DNA from: an uncultured Spirochaetales bacterium
GTDB lineage: Bacteria > Spirochaetota > Spirochaetia > Sphaerochaetales > Sphaerochaetaceae
Direction of reading: 5' to 3'
Assembly (NCBI GenBank): GCA_949293335.1
Contig: CASFDA010000031.1
Span: 1-64,000, forward strand
DNA: 64,000 bases
A program made the position numbers and the translations under genes. The notes beneath the pieces are model-generated. The model was given only the letters and a program-made list of their open reading frames with translations. It was not told the origin of the DNA and did not search any database. Shown one piece after another: positions 9,835-16,660 of the stretch; positions within the stretch are counted from its first letter, which is position 1; every line of letters starts with the position of its first letter.

Positions 9835-10239
9835 ATGAGAATGAGCAAGTACTTCGGAGCTGGAATGATTCTCTATACCAAAGATCCGGAGAATACTATC
9901 CATGTCCTTCTGGAAAAAAGAGCAGATGACCATACATGGGCCATTCCCGGAGGTGCGCTTGATGATTTGGAAGACTATAAAAGTGCAGCGATAAGGGAAA
10001 CATATGAAGAGACAAAGATCCTGGTAAACTCTGCCTGGTGTGTTGCTCATTACGAGCTGCCCTATTTTTCGTATTGGACTTACGCTTCAGAACTCAAAGT
10101 TCAGGAAACACCTGTGAAGAACTGGGAAGCTGAAGAAATCGCCTGGTTCAGCGTCACTGAACTTCCTGACGGAATGAATTTCATGACAAAGAAAGAGCTT
10201 AAAGATTTTATAAGAAAGGAGAAAAATCATGTGGAGTGA
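9835..10239 (+). CDS. NUDIX hydrolase
   Basis: This small pyrophosphohydrolase has a NUDIX box GALDDLEDYKSAAIRETYEE (G-x5-E-x7-REUxEE) preceded by the usual WAIPGG. The glycine normally after the box is replaced (TKI). Such enzymes cleave nucleoside-diphosphate-linked compounds; the substrate cannot be told from sequence. The ORF extends upstream to 9721, but AGAGGAGAAAAGA directly before the ATG at 9835 marks the start. It overlaps the next gene by 11 bases, so the two are co-transcribed. Bases 9587-9834 hold no gene that I can support. Confidence 0.88.
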   Translation: MRMSKYFGAGMILYTKDPENTIHVLLEKRADDHTWAIPGGALDDLEDYKSAAIRETYEETKILVNSAWCVAHYELPYFSYWTYASELKVQETPVKNWEAEEIAWFSVTELPDGMNFMTKKELKDFIRKEKNHVE

Positions 10240-10504
10240 AGAACTTAAGAAGATGACAACTGAACATTTCGGAGATTTCGGTGCAACGATACTCAAGACT
10301 GTGGTGAAAGGCAAATATTCCTATGCTATCGGATTTGACAAGAATCTCTATATCTCGGATAAGGCAGAATCCATTATTCCTGAAACCGAAAAGGACAAGC
10401 GATATTTCATTTTCACAATGGATGGTTCAAGGACCCCGATATCTTTTATCAAGGCATATGATTTCATAGAAGATCTTGTCGAAGACGGCTGGGCAATCGA
10501 CTGA
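10229..10504 (+). CDS. Hypothetical 91-residue protein
   Basis: I do not recognise this protein. It is small, soluble and acidic at the C-terminus (EDLVEDGWAID), with a beta-rich middle (KGKYSYAIGFDKNLYISD). A clear ribosome site (AAAGGAGAAAAATC) precedes the ATG. It overlaps the NUDIX gene by 11 bases, and the ankyrin gene follows after 8 bases, so it belongs to a three-gene cotranscribed unit. The size and position would fit an immunity or adaptor protein, but nothing in the sequence proves that. Confidence 0.75.
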   Translation: MWSEELKKMTTEHFGDFGATILKTVVKGKYSYAIGFDKNLYISDKAESIIPETEKDKRYFIFTMDGSRTPISFIKAYDFIEDLVEDGWAID

Positions 10505-10512
10505 GGACAAAC

Positions 10513-11790
10513 ATGAACAAATCAATTACGGAACATTACAGACAGATTATTAGAACAGATATTCCTCGATGGGAAGTTGAGGAAGCTTTGTTTGCGGCAA
10601 TCAGAAGTGATGATGCGGATCTTGTCAGGGCATGCAAGGACAAGGGCCTTCCATTATCAGAAGATGAATGGGATAAACACGATATGAAAATGTACCCTAC
10701 CATGTTCGCACTCAGGGAAATGGCAAATGTCTCCACTATCGAAGCTTTGATATACATAGGATTTTCCCTTCCAGAACATCCTGAAATCACGCCATTCTCA
10801 GGGACATCTGAAGAGATAGTCACACTCCTTATGAAAGCAAAAGGAATTGATAGAAGCGAAGCTGTTAAAGAGCATATACACAGCACCAATTATTATCTTG
10901 AAGTCTTTTCAGAAGATTATTCATGCTTCCGCATACCATTCACCATGAACCCAGAAAACATCTTCGAACCGGGATTCTTCTCGTATCTCAGCAATTGGCT
11001 GATCGATTTTGCTGCCTTCTGGATGAAAGAGAGGGACAATTGTGAAGATAGAGACATCTATCCCGCCATCAGCACGTGCGCAAAACATGAAGAACTTTTT
11101 ACAGCACTTGAAGCAATAATTGAATATGGAATACTGAATGAGGAGGATATCGGTCACTGCATGAACTGGGCCATAAGAGGTGATAACGAGATGGCCTTTG
11201 ACCGTCTTCTTAATGTCGCAACCGAAAAATCGCTAGAGAAAATAAGGTTCTACCCAGTCAGAAACATCAATATTCTTAAGAAAATGTTCAACTTGAACAT
11301 ACTTGTACCTGGCTCTGAAAAGGCTTATGAAGCATTCCTATACTTCATTTCCCATGCCTATATGGATGATGAGAATGAAGAGCTTCTTAAATCCATTATC
11401 CACCAATCGTACCTGGGAAGACGAGATGACTCTGGACAGACACATCTCATGCTGGCAATAGAAAGGAACAAGGAGTTCTATTTCCATGCCTGCTCTCTTC
11501 TGGTCAAAGACAGGGAGGAACTGAATGCAAGGGATAAGTACGGTCGTTCAGCCCTTTACTATGTTGCAAAGAACCTTCCCCCAGAATGCATCGAACCACT
11601 GATTGAAGCTGGTGCAGATCCTTATGAAGTGGATGACGACGGGAATACAGTATTGCATGTGTTAATCAGAAACCGCATGTACAACTACTGTGAAGGATTG
11701 AAAGAGGAGATTAAATTTCTCCCAAAAGACATTATAAACAAGCGCAACAAAGCAGGAAAAACACCATTCGATCTTTTCCTGGAACCATGA
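10513..11790 (+). CDS. Ankyrin-repeat protein
   Basis: This 425-residue soluble protein has ankyrin-like repeats, clearest in the C-terminal third: DKYGRSALYYVAKNLPPECI, EPLIEAGADPYEVDDDGNTV and KRNKAGKTPFDLFLEP. The N-terminal half has more diverged helical repeats (AAIRSDDADLVRACKDKGLPL). Ankyrin proteins bind other proteins; no catalytic domain and no signal peptide is visible. It is the last gene of the NUDIX - hypothetical - ankyrin unit. The following intergenic stretch (11791-11904) shows nothing definite. Confidence 0.85.
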   Translation: MNKSITEHYRQIIRTDIPRWEVEEALFAAIRSDDADLVRACKDKGLPLSEDEWDKHDMKMYPTMFALREMANVSTIEALIYIGFSLPEHPEITPFSGTSEEIVTLLMKAKGIDRSEAVKEHIHSTNYYLEVFSEDYSCFRIPFTMNPENIFEPGFFSYLSNWLIDFAAFWMKERDNCEDRDIYPAISTCAKHEELFTALEAIIEYGILNEEDIGHCMNWAIRGDNEMAFDRLLNVATEKSLEKIRFYPVRNINILKKMFNLNILVPGSEKAYEAFLYFISHAYMDDENEELLKSIIHQSYLGRRDDSGQTHLMLAIERNKEFYFHACSLLVKDREELNARDKYGRSALYYVAKNLPPECIEPLIEAGADPYEVDDDGNTVLHVLIRNRMYNYCEGLKEEIKFLPKDIINKRNKAGKTPFDLFLEP

Positions 11791-11904
11791 ACAAAAAGAA
11801 TGCACAGGACGATCGCACCCCGAGAAATCAAACGGAATTCAGGAGGAAAAGGTACCTTATTGATCTTAAAGGACTTTTGAAAAAAAGGATGGATCTGAAA
11901 GCAA

Positions 11905-12681
11905 TCAATCTCCCTCATTCTTCCTTACCAGAAATATATTTCTTCCCTTGACGCTGAAACCAGCTATGATACTATTGTCGTTCTCAATGTGAAATCTGTA
12001 TTGCTTTTCCCCATTTACGGTAACGGTCACCGCCTCAGGCGGGGCAAGTATGAGTCTGTTTCTTTCCGGCCGTACATTGAGAGTGGTCACTCCATCCCTC
12101 TTCTTCGTTGGGAAAGAAGAAGTAAAGACTATTAGCGAAAGACCATACTCCACTGCGACCTTCTTCAATGCATCATAACAGTCAGCATACCCCTTCTCTC
12201 TTGACTCAGCATCAAGATACGGGAAATCAGCATCATCTGAGAGAATGATGACCTTGTATCCTTTCGAGGACAATATTTCAAGTTCATCTTCCACTTCGCA
12301 GAATCTTTTTGCTCTTAATCTTTTCGACAGGAGTGCCCGCACTGACAAACGTTCGATTATCTCTTCATTCGAGTCATATTCTTCACTCAGAAAGGAGAAC
12401 AACATCCGGTTCTGGAAGATGTAAGTTTTTTCATTGCAGGAAAGCATCGCAAATGGTGTGTAGTCAAGAAATGCAGAACGAAGCATGTCAAAGAGGAAAA
12501 AGTAGGAATAATTGATACAGTTCAAATAAACAACATTGCCAGGTGAAAGTTTATCCAGAACAGGTGAGGCGATATCAATGACTCCATTATTCGGGCATTT
12601 CCAGATTGCAAGATTTTCCGGATATGTGTAATCGATGAGTTCACATGCTTCTTTCCAATATGGCGAGAATCTGTCAATCAT
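11905..12681 (-). CDS. Unknown protein, possible degenerate RecA/DnaB-like ATPase fold
   Basis: I do not recognise a named family. The 258-residue protein has an order of elements reminiscent of the DnaB C-terminal (RecA) fold. A strand lies where the P-loop would be (LSPGNVVYLNCINYSYFF) but without GKT/S. Then come PFAMLSCNEKTYIFQNRM, a Walker-B-like strand KVIILSDDADFPYLD, and YDALKKVAVEYGLSLIVFTS, which recalls the helicase stretch LKALAKELNVPVIALSQ. With no Walker A lysine it should not hydrolyse ATP. It has GGAG before the ATG, is transcribed divergently from the WYL regulator, and shares a palindromic operator with it. This reading is by eye and tentative; no function is claimed. Confidence 0.6.
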   Translation of the reverse strand: MIDRFSPYWKEACELIDYTYPENLAIWKCPNNGVIDIASPVLDKLSPGNVVYLNCINYSYFFLFDMLRSAFLDYTPFAMLSCNEKTYIFQNRMLFSFLSEEYDSNEEIIERLSVRALLSKRLRAKRFCEVEDELEILSSKGYKVIILSDDADFPYLDAESREKGYADCYDALKKVAVEYGLSLIVFTSSFPTKKRDGVTTLNVRPERNRLILAPPEAVTVTVNGEKQYRFHIENDNSIIAGFSVKGRNIFLVRKNEGD

Positions 12682-12722
12682 AAATCAAATCTCCTGAATC
12701 ACCTTCAAATGTAATATCCATA

Positions 12723-12741
12723 TGTGTCATATGCTGACAGA
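12723..12741. promoter_or_regulatory. Palindromic operator between the WYL gene and its divergent partner
   Basis: The site reads TGTGTCA-TATGC-TGACAGA, a near-perfect inverted repeat of consensus TGTGTCA-N5-TGACACA. It overlaps the -35 box of the WYL promoter (12734-12739). A second copy lies at 14646-14664. I infer it is bound by the WYL regulator. Confidence 0.65.
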
Positions 12742-12762
12742 GTTTGAAAAACATCAGATAAT
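12734..12762 (+). promoter_or_regulatory. Promoter of the WYL regulator gene
   Basis: A CTGACA -35 box (12734-12739) and a GATAAT -10 box (12757-12762) are separated by 17 bases, each one base from consensus. Transcription would start near 12769. The palindromic operator covers the -35 box, which suggests autorepression. Confidence 0.6.
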
Positions 12763-12783
12763 TTACCAAAGGAAATGAAAAAA

Positions 12784-13809
12784 ATGGCCTCAGATGATCT
12801 GCCAACAAAACTTGGGATTGCAACATACATTGGACTTGGAAATGGACGATCCATTTACGATATTGCAGAACATTTCGGGATTTCTATAAGAACTGCCTAC
12901 CGATTCATCGACAGACTTCAGAATGAAGGCTATGCACTTACAAACGAAGAAAGAAGAAACGGCAAAGAAAAGCTCTGGACAATGCTGGATCTACATAGCG
13001 ATAAGTATGGCAACGCCTTACCATCATCAGAGTTCTCTCAAGAAGAACGTATAATCCTTCACTACATAATGGCAGAACTGAAGAGAAACGAGGAGATTCT
13101 GCCATCGTTCAAGTCCGTCAGGAACAAACTTGCATCAATGCTGAGCCAGAAATCGATAGCATTTCCTTCCCTTGATTATCCTAAGATAATTTCCAGAAAG
13201 CTGTTTCCAATAGAGAATATCAGCACCATCAGCAAGATTGCCTCAAAAGAGACACAGGACATCGTCAAGCAGATTCTGAAGGCCATCAACGGACAGAACA
13301 ATATCTGCATGACATATCGTGTACCAAACAAACCAGTAGCACTTGAGGCAAAGAACATCTCTCCTATTTTCGCATTCTTCTTTGATGGTGGAATGTACCT
13401 GCAGGCGCTTATCGAAGACGGAGCGCTCAGGACATACGCAATTGAGAGAATCGAAAACATAAGCATCATCAAGGACAGCATCGCCATGAAACCAGATTTT
13501 GATCCTTGCATTCTCCTGACGGATCCTTTCGGCCCTTTCATTGGCAGAGAGAAGATAGAAGCTAAAGTTTGGATAGCTCCGGCCCAGGTGCAGTATGTCA
13601 AAGAAAGAAAATGGCCGGATAGCGTCATAATCAGGGACAGCAAAGATGGATCCGCCATCTTCGAAGTGACGACATATGGCGAATGGGAGTTCGTGAACTG
13701 GATACTCTCAATGCGTACAAAGGCAAAGCTTCTTGAACCTGAATGGCTGAGGGATAAAATTGCGTCTATCCTCGATCAGACAGCTACTCTATATCACACT
13801 CAACAATGA
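12784..13809 (+). CDS. HTH-WYL transcriptional regulator
   Basis: This is a regulator with an N-terminal winged helix-turn-helix (GRSIYDIAEHFGISIRTAYRFIDRLQNEGY, about residues 24-54), a linker region, and a C-terminal WYL-like sensory domain (NNICMTYR, then FAFFFDGGMYLQALIEDGALRTYAIERI, then a C-terminal WCX-like part). WYL proteins bind nucleic acid or nucleotide ligands and often control phage-defence or stress loci. GGA lies 9 bases before the ATG at 12784; an ATG at 12775 is too close to the ribosome site. Its promoter carries an operator that also faces the divergent gene. Its 3' end overlaps the convergent gene at 13784 by 26 bases. Confidence 0.85.
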   Translation: MASDDLPTKLGIATYIGLGNGRSIYDIAEHFGISIRTAYRFIDRLQNEGYALTNEERRNGKEKLWTMLDLHSDKYGNALPSSEFSQEERIILHYIMAELKRNEEILPSFKSVRNKLASMLSQKSIAFPSLDYPKIISRKLFPIENISTISKIASKETQDIVKQILKAINGQNNICMTYRVPNKPVALEAKNISPIFAFFFDGGMYLQALIEDGALRTYAIERIENISIIKDSIAMKPDFDPCILLTDPFGPFIGREKIEAKVWIAPAQVQYVKERKWPDSVIIRDSKDGSAIFEVTTYGEWEFVNWILSMRTKAKLLEPEWLRDKIASILDQTATLYHTQQ

Positions 13810-14608
13810 TTTCCTCTTTCAACGCAGTTTCCCAAGACGTCCTTATCAGCTGATCCGACCAGCTATACGGATACGCTTTGAAGAATTCCTCGTAGTCATG
13901 ATATTCGGAAATCATCATTCTCCTTCTCTCATTATCACAAGCCTGGATGACATGCACCATCGCACCATCCAGATCATCAGGTGCGATATTTTTCGGATAT
14001 GAATCGTAAATTGCATTCATCAGAATTCGGTTCACATTCTCCACATTTGGCTGACTGAAGTCAGACGTAGAGACAATATCGCCTTTGTACTGGATTACAG
14101 AGCGTGAGAAAAGTTCTCTGACAAGGATTTCCCTCTCATCATGTATATACTGACTGGCATCAAGTCCAACTCTTATTCCGTTGTTCTCGCTCTCGTATTT
14201 CTCAAAAGTTGCCACGATTCTCGCAAGTTTTTCTGATTTATTCAGAAAGTCCTTATCATCAGGAGTAATTGTAAGCCTATGATAGTCTTTCTCATCAGAT
14301 GTGGTAATCATGATCTGGAAAGGACGGGCAAAATAAGACATCATCGATATTTCGTCCATGAACTCTGAATTCCTGTCAATCGTGAATACAGGTGAAAACC
14401 GAGAGAGAAATGAACTGAACCCCGGGTTCATGCCAGAAATGTCCTTTATGAACATCCCCCTCATCATAGAGGATGTCATGAGAATGTCACGAGTTATCCT
14501 CTCATTCCTATCCTTTGGAGAAATGAAAGGATCATTGGCTTCGGCCTGTGCCAGAAGATAGTGTCTGAGAGCATCAATGTGAGTCTGAATTTTATCTGAA
14601 TAATCCAT
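13784..14608 (-). CDS. Unknown protein with possible MIT_C/PLD-like domain
   Basis: I do not firmly recognise this 274-residue soluble protein. The middle (about residues 95-170) reads as a strand RPFQIMITTS, a helix LARIVATFEKYESENNGIRV, and then a HD-x-REI motif in YIHDEREILVREL. That order recalls the phospholipase-D-like MIT C-terminal domain, whose hallmark is HDREI, here with one extra residue. The N-terminal part (RITRDILMTSSMMRGMFIKD) is helical. GAGGTGAT precedes the ATG. Upstream lies a second copy of the WYL-locus operator, so it is likely under the same regulator, and it converges on the WYL gene with overlapping ends. The domain suggestion is tentative. Confidence 0.6.
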   Translation of the reverse strand: MDYSDKIQTHIDALRHYLLAQAEANDPFISPKDRNERITRDILMTSSMMRGMFIKDISGMNPGFSSFLSRFSPVFTIDRNSEFMDEISMMSYFARPFQIMITTSDEKDYHRLTITPDDKDFLNKSEKLARIVATFEKYESENNGIRVGLDASQYIHDEREILVRELFSRSVIQYKGDIVSTSDFSQPNVENVNRILMNAIYDSYPKNIAPDDLDGAMVHVIQACDNERRRMMISEYHDYEEFFKAYPYSWSDQLIRTSWETALKEEIIVECDIE

Positions 14609-14645
14609 ATATCACCTCTGGGTATTGACAATGATAATGGATAGA

Positions 14646-14664
14646 TGTGACAAAAGCTGACACA
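14646..14664. promoter_or_regulatory. Second WYL-locus operator
   Basis: TGTGACA-AAAGC-TGACACA has the same architecture and core (GC-TGACA) as the site at 12723-12741. It lies 38 bases upstream of the start codon of the 13784-14608 gene. Confidence 0.65.
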
Positions 14665-14669
14665 GTGAC

Positions 14670-14690
14670 GACACAAAATCAACGTGTGTC
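14670..14690. repeat. GACACA / TGTGTC inverted repeat
   Basis: A perfect 6-bp inverted repeat with a 9-base centre sits right beside the second WYL operator and uses the same TGTGTC half-site in reverse order. It may be a further binding site. Between 14691 and 14916 I see nothing definite. Confidence 0.45.
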
Positions 14691-14916
14691 TTGATCTTGG
14701 ACAACAAAACAAGTGACCCCGTGTCGATGAACAATACAACATCCATCATTCAGAGCAAGCTGAGAACCGAAAGATGGACTATGAAATGTGAAGCTTTCTG
14801 ATTTTGTGTAATAATTCCGAACGAAGTATCTTCTCGATTCAAAAAGTCCCTTTCCGATTTCGTCTCAATTCCAAGATGCCATTCTACCTAGCTATTCTTC
14901 ATCCTCCATATATCAC

Positions 14917-14956
14917 TACTCCGAATTTTTAGACAATTTACACTTTCTTCGGAGTA
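14917..14956. repeat. TACTCCGAA / TTCGGAGTA inverted repeat and first 25-bp direct repeat
   Basis: TACTCCGAA (14917-14925) and TTCGGAGTA (14948-14956) form a perfect 9-bp inverted repeat. The right half is the end of a 25-bp unit (14932-14956) that recurs at 15005-15029 with only two C-to-T differences. It lies just upstream of the -35 box of the DUF4143 gene. Confidence 0.7.
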
Positions 14957-14960
14957 ATTG

Positions 14961-14989
14961 TTGACTATCGAAGATGAAATTTCTATGAT
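14961..14989 (+). promoter_or_regulatory. Promoter of the DUF4143 ATPase gene
   Basis: TTGACT (14961-14966) and TATGAT (14984-14989) are spaced by 17 bases, each one base from consensus. The two 25-bp repeats flank it, one upstream and one covering the ribosome site. Confidence 0.65.
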
Positions 14990-15004
14990 TAATACGAATA
15001 TAGT

Positions 15005-15029
15005 GACAATTTACATTTTTTTCGGAGTA
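15005..15029. repeat. Second 25-bp direct repeat, over the ribosome site
   Basis: This is the second copy of the unit at 14932-14956 (23 of 25 bases identical). Its TTCGGAGTA end includes the GGAG ribosome site of the DUF4143 gene. A protein bound to both copies would block both transcription and translation start. Confidence 0.65.
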
Positions 15030-15033
15030 TGAG

Positions 15034-16290
15034 ATGACTGAGATAAAAAGAGACGCATATCTTCAGCGCCTGATCAAAAGAACAGGTAATGGCCGAGCCA
15101 AGATAATCACGGGAATAAGAAGATGCGGAAAAAGCTATCTTTTGTTCACCTTGTTCCGAAACCACATTCTCTCCACTGGTGTTGATGAAGATCACATCAT
15201 TGCCATTGCCCTTGATGATGATGAGAACGAACATCTTCTGGACAGGCATGCTCTTGGATTGGAAATACGCTCAAGAATCAAAGATGAGAAAACCTACTAT
15301 GTATTCCTTGATGAGATACAGAATGTCGATGGTTTCGAGATGGTCATCAACGGGCTTCTTCACAAACCGAATGTTGATGTCTATGTTACCGGAAGCAATT
15401 CAAGATTCCTTTCCTCGGATATCATCACTGAATTCAGAGGCAGGGGCGATGAAGTTAGGGTAAGACCTCTTTCATTCAGCGAGATCAGACCACTTTACGA
15501 TTCGGATGATGAAGCCTGGGATGATTACTTTAACTACGGAGGGCTTCCTGCAATCTATGCAGAAGGAATGGATGATGAACAGAAAGTATCATTCCTCGAA
15601 TATGTCACAAAGACAATCTACATCAAGGACATTGTGGAAAGAAACAAACTGAAGGACGATAAAGGCATTAGCAGCGTGCTTGATCTTCTGTCCTCTGCAA
15701 CAGGGAGCCTGACAAATCCATTGAAGCTCGCCAATACATTCAGGAGCAAGGGGCAAAAAGGAATTACGGACAAGACAATTTCCAATTATCTTCGTTTCAT
15801 TGAGGAAGCTTATATGGTCGAACGTGTCCAGCGATATGACATCAAAGGAAAGGATTATATCGAATCCCCTTATAAGTTCTATTTCTCGGATATCGGTGTC
15901 AGAAACTCCAGAATAAACTTCAGACAGGTTGAAGAGACACATATCATGGAGAACATCATCTACAATGAACTCAAAACAAGAGGATATCTTGTTGATGTTG
16001 GGATTGTAGATCATAGGGATAAGGTAGCTGATGGAACATACAGGAAAAGGCAGTATGAAGTTGATTTCATTGCAAATCTTGCAGGTAAGCGATACTACAT
16101 ACAGTCCGCACTGACACTGCTTGATGAAGGAAAGCTGGAACAGGAGCTCAGGTCTCTTTCTTTAATCAGGGACTCATTCAGGAAGATTGTGATTACAAGG
16201 GACAGAATAAAACCAAGACGTACGGAGAATGGAATTCTGATAATCAACCTCTTCGACTTCCTGCTCAATGCTGGTGCAATAGAACAGTAA
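15034..16290 (+). CDS. AAA-family ATPase with DUF4143 domain
   Basis: This is a P-loop ATPase with Walker A GIRRCGKSYLL (residues about 27-37), Walker B YYVFLDEIQNVDGFE and a sensor-like YVTGSNSRFLSS. A DUF4143-type C-terminal half follows (SNYLRFIEEAYMVERVQRYD, then YFSDIGVRN, then a nuclease-fold-like YEVDFIAN). Its 418 residues are typical of this large family, found across bacteria and archaea with unknown function. The E-VDF pattern resembles the PD-(D/E)xK-like core present in such proteins, though I cannot confirm an active site. It has its own promoter flanked by repeats, and is monocistronic. Confidence 0.9.
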   Translation: MTEIKRDAYLQRLIKRTGNGRAKIITGIRRCGKSYLLFTLFRNHILSTGVDEDHIIAIALDDDENEHLLDRHALGLEIRSRIKDEKTYYVFLDEIQNVDGFEMVINGLLHKPNVDVYVTGSNSRFLSSDIITEFRGRGDEVRVRPLSFSEIRPLYDSDDEAWDDYFNYGGLPAIYAEGMDDEQKVSFLEYVTKTIYIKDIVERNKLKDDKGISSVLDLLSSATGSLTNPLKLANTFRSKGQKGITDKTISNYLRFIEEAYMVERVQRYDIKGKDYIESPYKFYFSDIGVRNSRINFRQVEETHIMENIIYNELKTRGYLVDVGIVDHRDKVADGTYRKRQYEVDFIANLAGKRYYIQSALTLLDEGKLEQELRSLSLIRDSFRKIVITRDRIKPRRTENGILIINLFDFLLNAGAIEQ

Positions 16291-16340
16291 TGCAAGAAAA
16301 CGTAGTCATACGGCAAACATCATAAGTTTAAACTTTCCTG

Positions 16341-16365
16341 AACCTCGGGCGGAGGTTTTGTTGCA
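16341..16365 (+). terminator. Weak terminator after the DUF4143 gene
   Basis: A short ACCTC / GAGGT stem followed by TTTTGTT lies about 50 bases past the stop codon. It is a weak but plausible end for the plus-strand transcript. Confidence 0.4.
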
Positions 16366-16394
16366 AAAAAACTCCTTGCATCCTACAAGGAGTT
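16365..16394 (-). terminator. Terminator after tRNA-Phe
   Basis: On the minus strand AACTCCTTG and CAAGGAGTT form a 9-bp stem followed by seven T. It begins 6 bases past the tRNA 3' end. Confidence 0.85.
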
Positions 16395-16399
16395 CTGAG

Positions 16400-16472
16400 T
16401 GCCGCCTCCAGGAATCGAACCAGGGACACAAGGATTTTCAGTCCTTTGCTCTACCAACTGAGCTAAAGCGGC
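16400..16472 (-). tRNA. tRNA-Phe (GAA)
   Basis: This 73-base cloverleaf reads GCCGCTT at the 5' acceptor strand and AGGCGGC plus discriminator A at the 3' end. It has TAGCTCAGTTGGTAGAGC as the D arm, anticodon loop CTGAAAA (anticodon GAA) and GGTTCGATTCC as the T arm. CCA is not encoded, so it must be added enzymatically. A TATATT box lies a few bases upstream. It stands alone, and its 3' end faces the accessory island at 7.3-16.3 kb, as at many integration sites, although I found no repeat of its 3' end. Confidence 0.95.
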
Positions 16473-16660
16473 AATAACAATATAAGCGTGAGTATCTTAG
16501 CGTCATTGAAAGCTTTTTTTCAAGTACTTTGCCTACAAATTTCTGAAATTCCTTCAGGAAAATGAACATTATTCGTTGTAATTTAAGTTCTGGCATGGTT
16601 TTTGGAATCACAACACCTTCTTTAATTTTATTTGAGAAAAAATTATTATCCTGTTTTGAA

